Origin: Sclerurus mexicanus
Taxonomy: Eukaryota; Chordata; Aves; Passeriformes; Furnariidae
Length of the DNA: 64,000 bases
NCBI GenBank assembly: GCA_013396755.1
Contig: VWZF01007071.1
Span: 256,502 to 320,501, forward strand
Direction of reading: 5' to 3'
Shown piece after piece: positions 45,166 through 57,400 of this stretch (within the stretch, counting starts at the first letter, position 1; each line of letters starts with the position of its first letter). A model generated the notes under the pieces. That model ran no database searches. It saw nothing but the letters and a program-made list of their open reading frames with translations, and was not told where the DNA came from. The translations under genes and the position numbers were made by a program.

Positions 45166-47000
45166 TCTCTCTCCCTAGCAAGATAAGCTGAAATCCAGAC
45201 TCTAGTGGTAAATTTTGTGCCGGTAACTGTGTACATCTTAAATGAACTCTTGTTGGCCCTGATTCTGAAGGGATGTTAAAGATCCTCTAGTTTTTGCTGT
45301 AAAAAGCATGGTTTACTTTGCTGTTTTGGTTCTGGCTTGTTAGTGCTGTGATGTAGCCCAGACTTCTGTGAACCTGTTAGGTTTTGTAAGTCTCTGTTCC
45401 AGAAATGACTGTGCTTTCATATTACATTTGTCTTTGAAAATAGCATGCTGTCTTTTGAATGGCAAAGTACTAGATACATGGGTAGTCATTTTGAACATTT
45501 TTGAAGTTTTAGCTAAATATCTTAAATATATTTTATGTGCAGCATGAACAGTTACTTAACACTCGGAAATGTCTTTTGTTTTTGACTTCTGTTATTATTA
45601 CTTGTGGGCCCAATCTAAGAACTATTAAATAATGTAAAAATATTCACCCGTCCTGCTGCTGGTGTAGGCATATATAAGTTGTGTGTGTATACACATAGAT
45701 AAGCATATCTCAGTCTACAAAACCAGACCTTCCTGACCATATATTTCAGTGTGTGGGTGGAGTGAATGCTAATTTGAAGGCATGAGATTTGAAAGAGATA
45801 CCAACAGAGATATCTGTGTTCTGGTGTGTTGCCTGTGGTGTTGTAGATCTGACATGTCAGTTCAAAACAAAAAGTGGCCCCTCTAATAATTTTATTACTT
45901 TTATGATTTTTTCTTTTTTTTTGGTAAAAGATCATGTCAGATAGTAAAATTATCTGTCAAACAGGTAGGGATGCTGAAGAGGCTTTTAACACTGCAGGAA
46001 CACACTACTGAACCATATATTCTTTGCAGAGCCATTATAAAGTAGAATATCCTGACGAAGAAACCTGTGTTGAATAATACTGTTGTGCCTCTTTGTAGGG
46101 GGAAAACTTCAGGTCTGCATTGGAAGGTCAAGTTTCTGTCATAAATAATGCTGTCTTTAGAGTAGTGGCAGCTGGCAGCTTTTTCATTTTTCCTTCAGAT
46201 TCATTTGTGCAGCTTATGGGCCTCTAATACACAAAGAGCTTGGAGTTACAAGATTGATTTGTAGCCTTGTATTTAAAATTTGCCAGTGAAAATGACTAGT
46301 CAACATGTCCAAGGAAGTGTTTCCTTCTGTGGTCAAAATCGTGTGTGCTGCTTCATAGTCTTCCTTGTCTGCTTTGGATATAAGGCTGTACTTTTATACA
46401 GAGAGAGGTGAACTGCTTTGCTTTTGCACATCAATAGCAGATGTCAGGGCTCTGACAGTTGATTTCCCTCTGGAAGAAAAATTTGTGACACAGACCATAG
46501 AAATCAGCTTTTTTAGTAGACGTCTATATTAAATACATACGGCTTTGAACAGATGTAGAGACTGATGATATTGCAGGAAAAAAGAAAACCCTACTCCTGG
46601 AATGTCAATCTGGAATTCAGTGTTTTGCTTTCAGAAAACAACACTTGATCTTTGAAGTTCTTAGCAACTAAACACACAGTGTTACAGAGCTACTAATGTG
46701 TTATTTCTCAAAGTCTATATCCTGCTCATATCCAAAGGAAAGTAATTGGTGAGACTTATGTGCAAGGAGGCATTATAATTATGTGAGTGTCGTTCTCAGA
46801 AATGGACAGTAAATAAACACAATGCTGTTTCAGAGCATGAGCTTCCTTAACTATCTTGTATGCGGTGCATTGTGTGCTGTAGTGCTCCCTTCGTAAGAGT
46901 ACTGTTTGAATGATGCAGGAGCCACTTGCTTAGTCTGCCCCCCACCTCATCATCTTTGAAGATGTGTGGTGGAATTTCTTGTTTCAAGTGTTCTTTTATT

Positions 47001-47034
47001 AAAAAAAAAAAGAAAAAAGAAAAAGAAAAAAAAA
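47001..47034. repeat. A-rich tract
   Basis: Runs of A broken by single G. Similar tracts lie at 47842-47870 and 48038-48053. Confidence 0.9.
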
Positions 47035-47668
47035 GGAATGAAAGTTTTATGAAGTAAGAACTCTTCTCTCATTCTGTTATGAGCCGTCTCTCAGGGAGAA
47101 CACCGCAGGAGGAGGAGGAAGCTTAGCTCAGTGTATGCAAACTAGTGTGGGTGCCTCCCTGTTACTGACATGTAAAGTGGGGAGAGCAAATTTCTTTGAG
47201 GAATACATCCCTAAGGAAGAAGGGTGGGAGGAGGGATGGTTACCATGGGAAATCAGTCTCCATGTACCAGTGTGTTATGAATGGGTATATTGGGTTCTTT
47301 GGTTTGTTTGATGACAGGGAAAGGGTTTGAAGGGAAGTTTAAGATACCAATCTGCAGGTACCTAGTGTCATAATGATAGTGTCTATCATCAGCTTATGAA
47401 ATGGCATATAAATAGTAACCAAGACATATTCTGGATACTTCCAGATGTATCATTGTGGCCTCTGTCTTTAATCTTTTTTCTTAGAGTACTGTGCCTTTGG
47501 TCACTCTAATCGCATGTGTACGCTGATATTTATGATGGATGTTGGCATTGCATTCAGTCTTCTGGAATGCTTGTTTCACTGATGGCTCCAGAGATGCTCT
47601 GCTTCGTGGAGCCCTTTTAGGACCTGGTTTTCAGACTGCTGCTGTGCTGGGCACTGAATAGAAGCTAG

Positions 47669-47692
47669 GATTATAAGTGGTCACTTATAATC
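47669..47692. repeat. Near-perfect palindrome, 11-bp arms
   Basis: GATTATAAGTG (47669-47679), GT, CACTTATAATC (47682-47692). The arms are exact reverse complements. Confidence 0.95.
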
Positions 47693-49904
47693 ACCAGTGT
47701 AGACATCAGCCTGTAGATTTCAGAGCATGTGCCTAGTACAGAAGTCTGACTGTGGGAATAGCACTGCAGGATCTGACCCATACGTACAGACTAATAAAAT
47801 TAATTTTCTGCACAGTTTAATGTTTTTCTGTGTACTGGTGTAAAAAAGAAAAAAAAAGAAAAGAAAGAAATAATAGATAAATCACTAAATTAAAACAACA
47901 CTGCGGGTAGGGTAGTCTCAACAGTATTTTGTAAGATCTTCAAAAGTCTGAAGACAACTGAAACTGCTTATGTACTTTTTGGAACTGAAGCAGTAATTGT
48001 TTCACATACAAGATGTTATATATCAGTTTGCAGTTCCAAAAAAAAAAAAAAAACCAACAAGAAACCAAACCCAAGCCCAACCAACAAAACTTGAGCTCTC
48101 AGCTTAATTGGATGGAAATTGAAAGAGGAGGTAGGACATAGAAGATGGTTTATGGGCTTGGTTGAGCTATTGTTTCCCTGAGCAAAGCACTTTCTAATTG
48201 GGAGCTGTGAAGTTCTGCAGGTCCCAAGAAAGGAAGAATAGCTAAAGTAACTGGCTGTAGGATAATACAAATTCTGTACTATAATCTTAGGGGAAATCAG
48301 GGAGGATGACAGAACTCCATGTGAAATGGTTAAGAGCTTCCAGGGACTTTAAGAGACTACCAGACCACAGGGTTTAATCACTATTAATTACCCAGGAAGA
48401 TGTAACCACATGTAACCATGTGTGGTGTGTAGATTTTGGATTCTTGTGTGTTTTTTTTTGTCTTTTCTCCACTTGGGTAAAAACTGATTTTAAGTTAACT
48501 AGTAGTGTTTACTGGTTTTCTGTGTAAAAGATGTCTGCTTTCCTAAAGCTAACAGTGTGATTACATCAACTGGGAGAGCATCTTCATTTTAAATACTCAA
48601 ACATATTTTATCTTTGTTCAAAATGCCAAGTGTGAAAAAAGGGAAAATACAGGTTAACACTGAGCTGTGTTTAAGTTCAAAATCTAGGAGACCCTCTACA
48701 AGAGAAGTAACATAAAGAGTGAGTGTTTTATGGTGATCAGTCAAAATAAAATTGCTTCCATGGGTTCTGGATGAAAGTAAAATAGCAGGTGAATGTCTTT
48801 ATACAGCGTTGCCAGCTTTGCGTATATGCTGTGTCCAACACAGAAGTACTTCTAAGGAGAGTGTCCACTAAAAACTCCTCCTAGGAGGAATACAAGTATT
48901 TAGTAACTTTTCTTACAGGCAGTTGTATCCATTCATGTACTCATCAGCCCTGTGAAGTGAGGGAGCATCATTTTAAAAGAAATTCTGAAAAGTGTTTTGA
49001 CATGTTTCTTTCTCACAAAAAAACCCCAACAAAAATCAAAAGTTTAAATGGAGAGGAAAGAAATAAGTGCAAGTAGTTTGAGGGTCACCTACATTTTGTT
49101 TTGAAATTGTTTTTGACCTACATGGTGTAATTTCTTTGAATTGAATTCTACTGGGCAGCATCACCCAAGCAATGGACAAGTTCTTCAGTAACAGTTGCAC
49201 ACAGGATATACTTGCTGTGCGTGAGTGTATTGTGACAAGAGGATAAAAATGCTGTTATTGGATAAATAACTGAAATGAGGACTTCGGAAATAAACATTAC
49301 AATCGGGTGCAGACCTTTTACTTATCCTCCTTTTTTCCCCTTGGGGACAGCACATATACAGTATGTAGGTATTGACTGAGTCAAGTAAATGGTGACTGTA
49401 CTGAAGGATAGTTAAAAACTTTATAAAGTAGTCAAGTTGACTGGGTGGGGGGAATGGATTAGGCACTAAAAAACCTCACAGACAAGAACTCCACAGCCCT
49501 CCAATCCTGTATATGTCTATGGGTCTTTCAATTTGAAATAGCAGGGATTGATTAAATCAGTAGGTGCTGTGTTGTAAAGTAGACATTTCTCTCTGGAAAA
49601 CTGTCTTGGGTTCCAGAAATTACATTAAATTTTTGAACTTGTTAAAATTATGTACCTTGTCTTTACAGTATAGAATATAATGGTACTTAACCGCACAGTT
49701 TCACTGAGGTGTGTTGTTTCTACCTGTTACCATTAACAAGAAGAAGGTGATGTTTTCAGTGTAAACTGCTATCTTCTGTTGTATACATCTACTGGCCCTA
49801 GGTCTCATCTGGAAAAATTTAAAAATTTTTCATCCATGAATACTTGAAAAGTCATTGATACATTTTTACTGCATTAAACTTTTTTTTAGTGCATGCAGTT
49901 TGTG

Positions 49905-50225
49905 CAGGCACAGGACATTCTGACAAGGAATCCCATAACTTAATTGTTAGCTATGTGAAGAAATAGCTCCTGTGTTAATTTTGAACATTCTTTTTAGAAG
50001 TTTTGACACAAAAACATTCTTGTTTTAGGACAGATTGCAAGTACTACGCCCCTCATTGTAGACTTCTAATATAATCTACCTCAGCCCTCTCTTCCAGTCT
50101 GAGGAGTTGGGATTTTTGTTCTTTTCTGTACAGTCAATTTGTACAAACAAATTATTATATCTCTTTTAACAATCCTTGTTACCCTTCTTTGTGCCCTGTC
50201 TAGCTCTAACAACTGTACAAAGTAT
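49905..50225 (-). mobile_element. Ancient CR1/L3-like LINE fragment, antisense
   Basis: The order of marks on the + strand, GAATCCCATAACTTAATTG ... GAAGAAATAGCTCC ... CCTCAGCCCTCTCTTCCAGT ... CTTGTTACCCTTCTTTGTGC, matches the antisense layout of old CR1/L3 LINEs. It is heavily diverged, so boundaries are approximate. Confidence 0.6.
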
Positions 50226-52576
50226 CGAGGAATTAGGCACACTATAGATTCTTATGTTGTGGCACTGTGCCCAGAGTGCCATCTCCGACTTGTGGTTCAA
50301 TAATGAGCTGTTCTCGAATAATTCCTGGTTATATCCCCAGATCTTGTTCTTGACTGACAGTAAGCAGTTCAGAGACTGAAGACATACATGCAATGTTAGC
50401 ACTTTTTAATGTATGTCACTTTGTCACACATTTTACCTGCCATTTAATGTCTTGTGAGTCAGTTTCTCTTCTCCCCCTGCCCCTTCCCCTCATCTTCTGA
50501 AAACCTCCAAAATGAAAAATTGAGAAAGATGACTCCTCCTGAGTTCAGTTATGTGGGAATAATAAAGTTCAGTTCCCAATCTTCTATGCAGGTTAATTCA
50601 AAATAGTCACTGAAACCCTCTGCGACCTTACAAAGCCCTTTCAGTAGGCTGACTGAGCAGAGCTTGGTTTAGGGGTGAGCTTGGAAAAAGTCATTACTTC
50701 CACATTCCAGTTTCTAGTGCTGATGAAATAACTTGGACTACACTAGAAACATAATGTGACTGATAGTAAATGGTTGCAGGCTTTCTGAATTAGTGCAAAG
50801 TGGTTTAATGGAAGGAAAAAGTTTTACTGGAAAGGAATTACTAAGTGGCCCTGATTTCTTTCTGACTGTTGCTGGTAGTAGCAACCAGTGCTGCAGGGAC
50901 TGGGAAAGATGGTATTAAAGTTTTTATATGCAGTCCATACACAAAGAACATGGCTGTCCCTAAAGAGGATAAGAGCTTGGTAGTTGCAGTTAAAAATAAT
51001 TTATTCAGGATTAGTTAATGCTGCAGAATCTGGTGGTCTCTTGTGCCACTGGCCTGTAGTGAGCTGCAGTATGCAAGGCGTGGTGTAGAAAAAATGCGTA
51101 GTTTCCCGATTGCTTCCTGAATGTGTGCCATGAATACATTGTATTAGTGGTGTTACAGTAGATATAATCTAAAGATATAAGCAATGTGATAAAGATACTG
51201 TTTTATTTAAACTGTACTAGTCTTAACATGTTAGATATATCCTATCTATTAGGAGGAATGAACTCATAAATGTTCCAATTTAAAGTCACCTCTGTGGAAT
51301 TTCTTAAAACAGTGTTAACAGGCTCTGCTGGCTTGTGAAACCAGCTGTTTCTGCTTTCTTTCTATGTTTAGAGAAATGACCAGCATTTATGTTGTGTTTG
51401 CATGACAACTTTGGGATGACAACACCAGTGGAAGAGTAGCTTAGCATCAACCTCTGGCTGCATAAGTAGCACTTTATACCCACATGGAGCAGTGTCTGAG
51501 ACACCAAATCCTGCTTGATGGCCCAGCCACTCCTTTCCTGTGCTTTGTGCAGCTTTATTCATCCATAAAGGTTACAGTAAGCATGACACCTGGCCAGCAT
51601 GGTTGGTTGTGGTAACTTGGCCCAGCTTGCTCAGCTGGCCAACCAAACAAGCTGCAGACAGCCCCAGCCTTGCTGTGCGTCACGGTGTAGGCAGCAAGGA
51701 GGCAAGACTGGCCATGGGGGAAGAGGAAAACACACCCTCATAGGTCTGATGCAAAGCCTATTTAATTCCCTAGAATTATTTTTATGGAATGTGGATTAGG
51801 TGTTAAATCCTGGAATGGCGTTTAAAGGTTTCTTATCTAAGAACACCAAATCTCCTGAGACACGCAATGCACCTCTTCAGTTCATTTTGCTGAGCCAAAG
51901 CAAACCTACTGACTTAAAGCATCAAAATAATATGCATGCTACAATTTTTGGTAATTTATAAGTATTCTGGATCAGACTTGTGATGTGACTAGCTAAATTA
52001 ATCTGAGGGATGAATCAAAACACTGTCTTATTTTGCATGTAGTAACTTGACTATGTCCTTTAATATTCCTAATATTAATGACAAATTACAGGTCTTCATT
52101 TATTTGGCTTTTTCACTGCGCTATGTTTCAACCTCTTGCACCATCTGCTTTCCTGTAGGAGTCTCTTTGCATGCACATCCCTCTCCATGGACACACTGAC
52201 AGTGGTCTGGGTTGGTTGCTGCCACTGGCTTTTTGTCAGGCTGGATGGCAGGTAGGATGCCATCCTCCTCTGCCACCAGTCACTGTCTGGCTGAGGTGTG
52301 AAGGGTTGAGTAGAAAAGCAGGAATTTGCTCTGTATTAGTGTGAAGTGTCCTGCTCAGCTTCCACAATGCTTTAACAGGTGAGTTAATGCCAAGGCCAGT
52401 GACAAACTGTTTTGCCGCAGTATCCTTTTTTTAGAGCTGTCCTTTAAGCTGTGTCCACTTCAGAAGTTGGGCTAAGTGGAAGGACCCGAGTTGTTTAGGC
52501 TGCTACATTTCCCCCCCGCTCCCAGAGACAATTGGTTGGGCTGAATGTTTTGTTTACCCTTTATTCTTCGAGGAAG

Positions 52577-52629
52577 AGTTTGGGGCTTTTTGTTTTTTGG
52601 GGGTTTTTTGGTGTGTTTTTTTTTTTTTT
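52577..52629. repeat. T/G-rich low-complexity tract
   Basis: Poly-T runs separated by G runs, ending in a long T run before GTAGTC. Confidence 0.9.
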
Positions 52630-53752
52630 GTAGTCTAGAGGAAAAAAACACACCCCTCCATTAACTGTTGATGTGTTATTTATTATGATGTAAGTAATTA
52701 ATCTTTCCATAATAAGCTTGAAACTACTTCAATGACTGGAAACAGTGCCATAATGTATAGATTCTTAAAATAAGAAATACCTGATCTTGAAATTGTAAGT
52801 TTGCGTTTGTAAAGGGTTTCCATCGAAAGATATAGTTTGGTTTGGCTTTTTTAGAGTATTATAAACTGAATGACACTCGTTTATGAAAAATAAGTTTAAA
52901 TACTGTAATTGGCTTCTTTGTGATTTAAGACTTAAATAAATGTCTTGTATGTTTCTTTAGCTATGTAGGCTGTAACTAAAGTCCTGTGTTCTTTGAGACA
53001 TGCATAGTAAATATAGGGTGACCCATATTACAGGTTGTTAGTCTTTTTCTAAAGATCATTGTATGGTGCAAAAATATTAAACTTTATGGAGATGTCTTGT
53101 ATGGTTTTTAATCCTTCTTACCTGATTTTTCCTGACTAAAATTTTTGGCATGAAAACACTACTTTCTGTGTAGGTGTTCCTCTGATCCTTTTGTTTTGTT
53201 CTTTACTTGAAGCATCATCATCATCCCTATAAAACCAGAGTTGGCTGCTCTATGAATAATTTAAGTGTTACAAATAGAACTATGATTTCAAGTGAACAGA
53301 GCAAAAGCAGACAAAACACTTCAAAAATGGATTTTGAGGAGTATCTCTGTACTAGTAAAGCAAAGTGAAAATAAAAACTAATAATGCTGTGTATGTAGCA
53401 CTGATTATTTTTTTAAAAAGTTGTTTTCAGATGTAGTTTTGAGATGGTCCCAAGGCTTTCAGCCTGACTTCAAAGGTTAAATGATGCTCTCTAGATGTGT
53501 GTTCATGCTTGCGTGTGCATGCCCAGATGCTGGAGAGGGACTCTGTGTGTGTGTATGGTCCAAATAGAAGTCCTGAGTTGTAACTTCTTTTTCCTCGTTC
53601 CAGTACATATATTTAGTCTTCTGGGGAAAAGCAGAGTGGTGCACAATAGTCCATCACAGGTATATATAGATATGATACCATATAAACAATGTATTAAAAA
53701 ATAAAAGTAATAATATAGTTGCAAAGTCTAGCTGCCTGCCCCATGCCTATGC

Positions 53753-53797
53753 CTCCCCCCCCAAAAAAAAAACCCAACAAAACCCCAACAAACAAAC
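53753..53797. repeat. C/A-rich low-complexity tract
   Basis: Poly-C followed by poly-A and then CCCAACAAAA-like units. Confidence 0.9.
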
Positions 53798-54104
53798 CAC
53801 AGGATAAAATTAGGAGATGCTGGAACAAAGCTTTCCTTAAGATCTTTATTCCACTCCATTGTGTGGTTTGCGTTATAATTTGGCCCTGCAAGTGAAAACT
53901 GTATCCTTTGTCCCACTACCCTGCCACCCTTGTACATTAGCAGAGAAAACACAGAGAGCAGAAGTGCGCTGCTCTTCCCGACCCTGCTACCTGCTGCCGC
54001 TGTGACTTCTGGATGAGGAACAAATACTGCAGAAACACAGGTGGAACCCGTGGCAGTTTGCCGCATCCCACCAGCTTTCTGATGGTGCTTTGTCACGGCT
54101 CAGG

Positions 54105-54480
54105 CAGAGGTGGCTGCGTTTCCCGCAGAAAGTTTGCAAAGCCACATCCCTGACGCCTTAAATTCACCGACTCGTCTGAATTTCAAAGCCACGGGGGCGT
54201 CGGCTCGCTCAACCTTACAACCGCCGGATTTAGGGGCACCTGGTTCTGTCTCTTGCTGTGGGAAACACTCCGAAGTTCTGAGCGCCGAAAGTTTGAGGAG
54301 GACGGCGCCGGGTGCCGCGAGGGGGAGCCCCAGGCCCGCCCCGCCGCCCGCCCGGCTCAGGTGCGCCCGGGCGGCGAGCGCTCCGGGCAGCTGCGGCGCG
54401 GGAGGAGGAAGGGTGAACCCGCTGGAAAATGCCGTGCAGGGCTTCCCGTGTCCTCAAACGCCTCACGCCCACAGGTAGTC
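54105..54480. promoter_or_regulatory. Orphan CpG island
   Basis: About 30 CpG in the roughly 250 bases 54191-54442, in otherwise CpG-poor DNA. A possible donor (CCCACAG|GTAGTC, exon edge 54475) lies at its right edge. No recognised gene starts here. Open frames through it begin without ATG and are of low-complexity composition. Confidence 0.7.
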
Positions 54481-57400
54481 ACCACATGTAATGCACATCG
54501 AGCCTTAATTCGGGCACACCCGCAGTATCGCATGGTGGTTTGGGGAGGGAGCAGACACATTAAGCAGTGGCTGCGTAGCAGGACAGAATCGCGTGCACGT
54601 TGCTCTTAGAAGGTTTCTTTCAGACTATCTTTTTGCTTTTATTGAACCCATTCTTTCATAAAGAAATGCTGAATCTAGGCCAAATTCTGCACCTACGGAT
54701 ATAAAGAAATGCTGATCCTTTTCAGGTCAGAACTCTTAATACCAACATTAGATAGTACCAGTTTTCTCCTCTGGGTTGACTTTGAGAACAGTATATGAAA
54801 ATCTGCACAAAAGATCTGAACAGCAGCATGCATATGTTTTAAACCTTCTATATAAACAGAGATAATATTCTGCTTCAGTTTACACCCCTGTAAATGCAGA
54901 ATAAATCTTACTGGCAGAATAAACTGGATTTGATTGTGACAGTGTTAGACAACTCTTCCTCCTCTTGGAGGCAACTTTGTCAGAAACAAGCCTTTAGGTT
55001 AGAATTGCATATTATAAATGGGAACAGAACCTGACTGGCAGGGATTTTTCTGCTTGTTTTTAACATCTGTAGCCCAAACATTCAGCATTAAGGAGACTAA
55101 AGCTAGGCCCCTGGATCCAGTAAGTCCCAGAGTTACCTAATAGGAAACACTAGACACAGAGACCCATATGTAATTTAGGCTATGTGAATTGAGGCTTACA
55201 TATCTATATTGCAGCACTCTAAAATACTCCAATCTGCCTTTCCAAAGTGTTCTATTGTTGTAGGCTCTTAGACTTAGTGACTCTGCATTAGTCATGTAAT
55301 CCTATGCTGATTCTAGATCATTTCTTTATAACATGCAAGTTTCTGCAGCCATTGCTTCCTAAATTGATTTCCAGTCCTGTCTGATACCTGTGTGGCTTCT
55401 CTTCCCAGGCTTGTTTCCAGAAGGTATCTATTAGTATTGCTCACCTTTAGCAAATGAATGGTATCAATGATTGTATGCAGAGACAAACAACTTAGTGTTT
55501 TGCTGAACTATGGTCTACTTTTCTTGATATGATTTTTGATAAAAGCATAGGGTTTCTGTAAGCCTTTAAGCAGAGGTATTAGAGTATTTGTGTAAGAATA
55601 TGGCCCTGAAACAAAGCTTTTTTGTGTGCTAGAGTATAAATTTGTGTGTGGGGAAAAATTAAATATGCAATAACTGCAAAATGAATGCCTATGGTCCCAG
55701 CATTCTTGACGCTATGCTAACAAGTAGGCTAAACTTGGATGTCCCCAGCACTCCAGTTTGGAATAGCGCCCAGCTTTGGAATATAACATGCTTGCATTTG
55801 TATCTGGGATACAACTGGGATTCTCATGTTCAATAATCAGAAGGAGGGAGTGTGAGTGAGGGAAACAGCTGCATGTCTCTGGCAGTAGGCTTTGCATACT
55901 GACCCTTGTTGTGTAACCTCTATGCTCCAGAAGTTTGAATCCATTTCAGGAGGTGGGCATGCATTTAGCAGGGAAAAGTGTTAGCTAGTGAATTATTCCA
56001 AGTATATAAATAGAGTAAGGGAAACCATTGCTTGTCTGATATGAGAGTGATCTTAAGCAATAAGCACCTCTCTCCCACAGCAAATGCAAATACAACTCAG
56101 AGCATTCTGGCGCTATCCTCCACTTTCTCCCGAAGTGGATATGGCCAATGCCTGTGTCCAAAAGAACAACAAAAGTGGATGTTCATGACTGTTAGGAGAA
56201 ATGATGACTGTGTGGAGAGATAAAAGGTTTTAATAAAAAGAACTTGGAGAAGAACTAGCCAATGGCTTGGAAGGAGTAAGAAGCTGTTGCAGAGCTGAAG
56301 AGGAGTGGAAAAGAATGCAGGTCGGTTATGCTTGCTATACCATTTCTGAAGCATCATAACCTGACAATCAATCATAAGGCTCTATTTTGTGGCCATTGGC
56401 TGCACAGGGTTCTTGGAAGCTGGATTCCCACTGCTTGCATTTTGCAGTGTGATGCTGATGCTTGCAGGAACCAAGCAGAGAGAATCTCTCCTAAAAAATA
56501 ACTTGGTAAGCTATTCTACTTTGTGCAAGCATTGCAACACCAACTGCAGTATTGTTCTTTGTAGATGTTTTTATTCTATCAAACTTGCTCTAATGATTTT
56601 AATTCGTATTTCATAAGGACTTTAGACATAGACATCTGATGTGAGGAAGCATTCTGCCATGTATGAGACGTTGGCAAACCTATTTGGCTTTGCAGTGAGT
56701 GCAGAATTTAACATATATGACACTGTTCTTAGTAGGTGACTGATCTTCCATGTACCTTTACAAAGTTTGGGTCAGTAGTACATGATCATTCCTGCGCGTG
56801 ACAGGTGCCAAAACATTCTAAATCTTATGAGGTTTCATTGGGTATGTTTGGTGGGATTTTTTTCCTGATGTTGAACATGTTTGTGCCTTCTTTTTTCAGA
56901 TGTACAGGCTGGCATGCTCCCAACTGGCTGTAGAGCTTTAAAATGAACAAAAAATACCCCATCACGAGTAGGTGTTGGAAGGAATAGCAAGGTAGGAAAC
57001 CTGGATTTTCTGCATGTTGGCATGATGGAGAGCATGAGCTTTATGTGATGATACTGTGCTTAGACCTGTATTCTGTGCTCAGCTCTTGGGTAGCAATCCT
57101 TTCTGTCCTGTCGAGATCTGAAGATGTGTTAAACATGTGTATATGAGTGCTACTTGTAGCAATGTGACGGATAGAGTGTGTGGTTCATGGTTACGCTGGT
57201 TAGGAAGTGTGAGCCTCTGTAGCCTACTTGGGCTCCTGGCTAAGAGTTGTTAACTGTGGGTTTCGGAAAAATGCATGTATAAGCCTGCTCCTGTGGATAC
57301 TGGGATAAATAGTAGCTACAGTCAGTAGGCCCATATTAGTAATACACATGAAAGATCTGTCCCTATGTCTATATGTGCCTTGTAAATTCTGCACTAGGCA

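Larger units (their letters stand above)
39501..54104. other. Intergenic region, no coding exon recognised
   Basis: AT-rich DNA upstream of DCAF4. It holds a 19-bp tandem repeat (40483-40530), CR1 fragments of different ages, A-rich tracts (47001-47034, 47842-47870, 48038-48053), a G/T-rich tract (52577-52629) and an 11-bp-arm palindrome at 47669. Short open frames here have no family or splice support. Confidence 0.7.

Noticed and set aside
54110..54478. 122-codon frame through the CpG island
   Set aside because: It begins with GTG rather than ATG and its Ala/Pro/Arg-rich composition only reflects high GC content.
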